Source: Eutrophovita brisbanensis (GTDB lineage Bacteria; Pseudomonadota; Gammaproteobacteria; Burkholderiales; Eutrophovitaceae). From it: 64,000 nt of DNA. Below, piece after piece: positions 62,924 through 64,000 of this stretch (positions are counted from its first letter, which is position 1; each line of letters begins with the position of its first letter). The stretch is taken from NCBI GenBank assembly GCA_038147395.1, contig JAYQTM010000001.1:434001-498000 (forward strand), written 5' to 3'. The notes under the pieces are model-generated. The model did not search any database and was not told where the DNA came from. It was given only the letters and a program-made list of their open reading frames with translations. Both the position numbers and the translations under genes were made by a program.

Positions 62924-64000
<1,077 letters not shown>

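Overview
The window is an almost fully coding stretch of core chromosome from a proteobacterium, most likely a betaproteobacterium (Burkholderiales-like). Three things point there. The partial 16S gene at the right end carries the beta-type helix GGCGGCATGCTTTACACATG. The gene orders lolB-ispE-tRNA-Gln-prs-rplY-pth-ychF, hisGDCBHAFIE-HIT-tatABC and rplM-rpsI-argC-erpA-M23 peptidase-tyrS-rrn match that group. The HisG is the short, HisZ-dependent form. I see no prophage, insertion sequence, CRISPR array or defence island.

Layout. 1-3371 (minus): an ABC-2 exporter cluster of the GldA/GldF/GldG type ending in a DUF4340 gene cut by the window edge. 3601-11282 (plus): a TPR protein, lolB, ispE, tRNA-Gln, prs, rplY, pth, ychF and yebC. 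11310-20937 (plus): ruvC, ruvA, an unrecognised secreted protein, ruvB, ybgC, the complete Tol-Pal operon with cpoB, queC and tRNA-Lys. 21110-25552: a FAS1-domain secreted protein, aroG, a fumarylacetoacetate-hydrolase-family enzyme, an orphan branched-chain amino-acid-type binding lipoprotein and a small cysteine-rich secreted protein; this is the most accessory-looking part. 25623-29532 (minus): spoT/relA, rpoZ, gmk and yicC, divergent from rph-rdgB-hemW (plus). 32129-33854 (minus): trmB, thiG, thiS. Then mutY (plus) meets a long minus-strand envelope and regulation operon: kdsD-kdsC-lptC-lptA-lptB-rpoN-ptsN-hprK-rapZ. 42314-47310 (plus): mlaFEDCB, a second ABC exporter and a BolA protein. 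47329-55642: murA, then the whole histidine pathway and a HIT protein. 55672-62642: tatABC, rplM-rpsI, argC, erpA, a minus-strand M23 peptidase and tyrS. 62665-64000: rRNA promoter, leader and 16S.

Functionally the window is rich in envelope maintenance: lipoprotein sorting (lolB), LPS transport and Kdo synthesis (kdsD, kdsC, lptCAB), phospholipid retrograde transport (mla), envelope constriction (Tol-Pal), peptidoglycan (murA, M23) and Tat export. A nitrogen-PTS regulatory module (rpoN, ptsN, hprK, rapZ) shares the LPS operon.

The most striking feature is technical or evolutionary. At least four conserved genes (rph, rapZ, murA, hisA) are each broken by exactly one base, and two more (lptA, lptC) need one base removed near the start to recover their N-terminal membrane segments. 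Because several are essential or normally indispensable, I read these as single-base consensus errors rather than decay, and I annotate the full repaired spans. Separately, ybgC seems to start at an ATT codon. I found no convincing new multi-gene system. The least explained items are the secreted protein between ruvA and ruvB, the Cys-rich secreted protein and the FAS1 protein.
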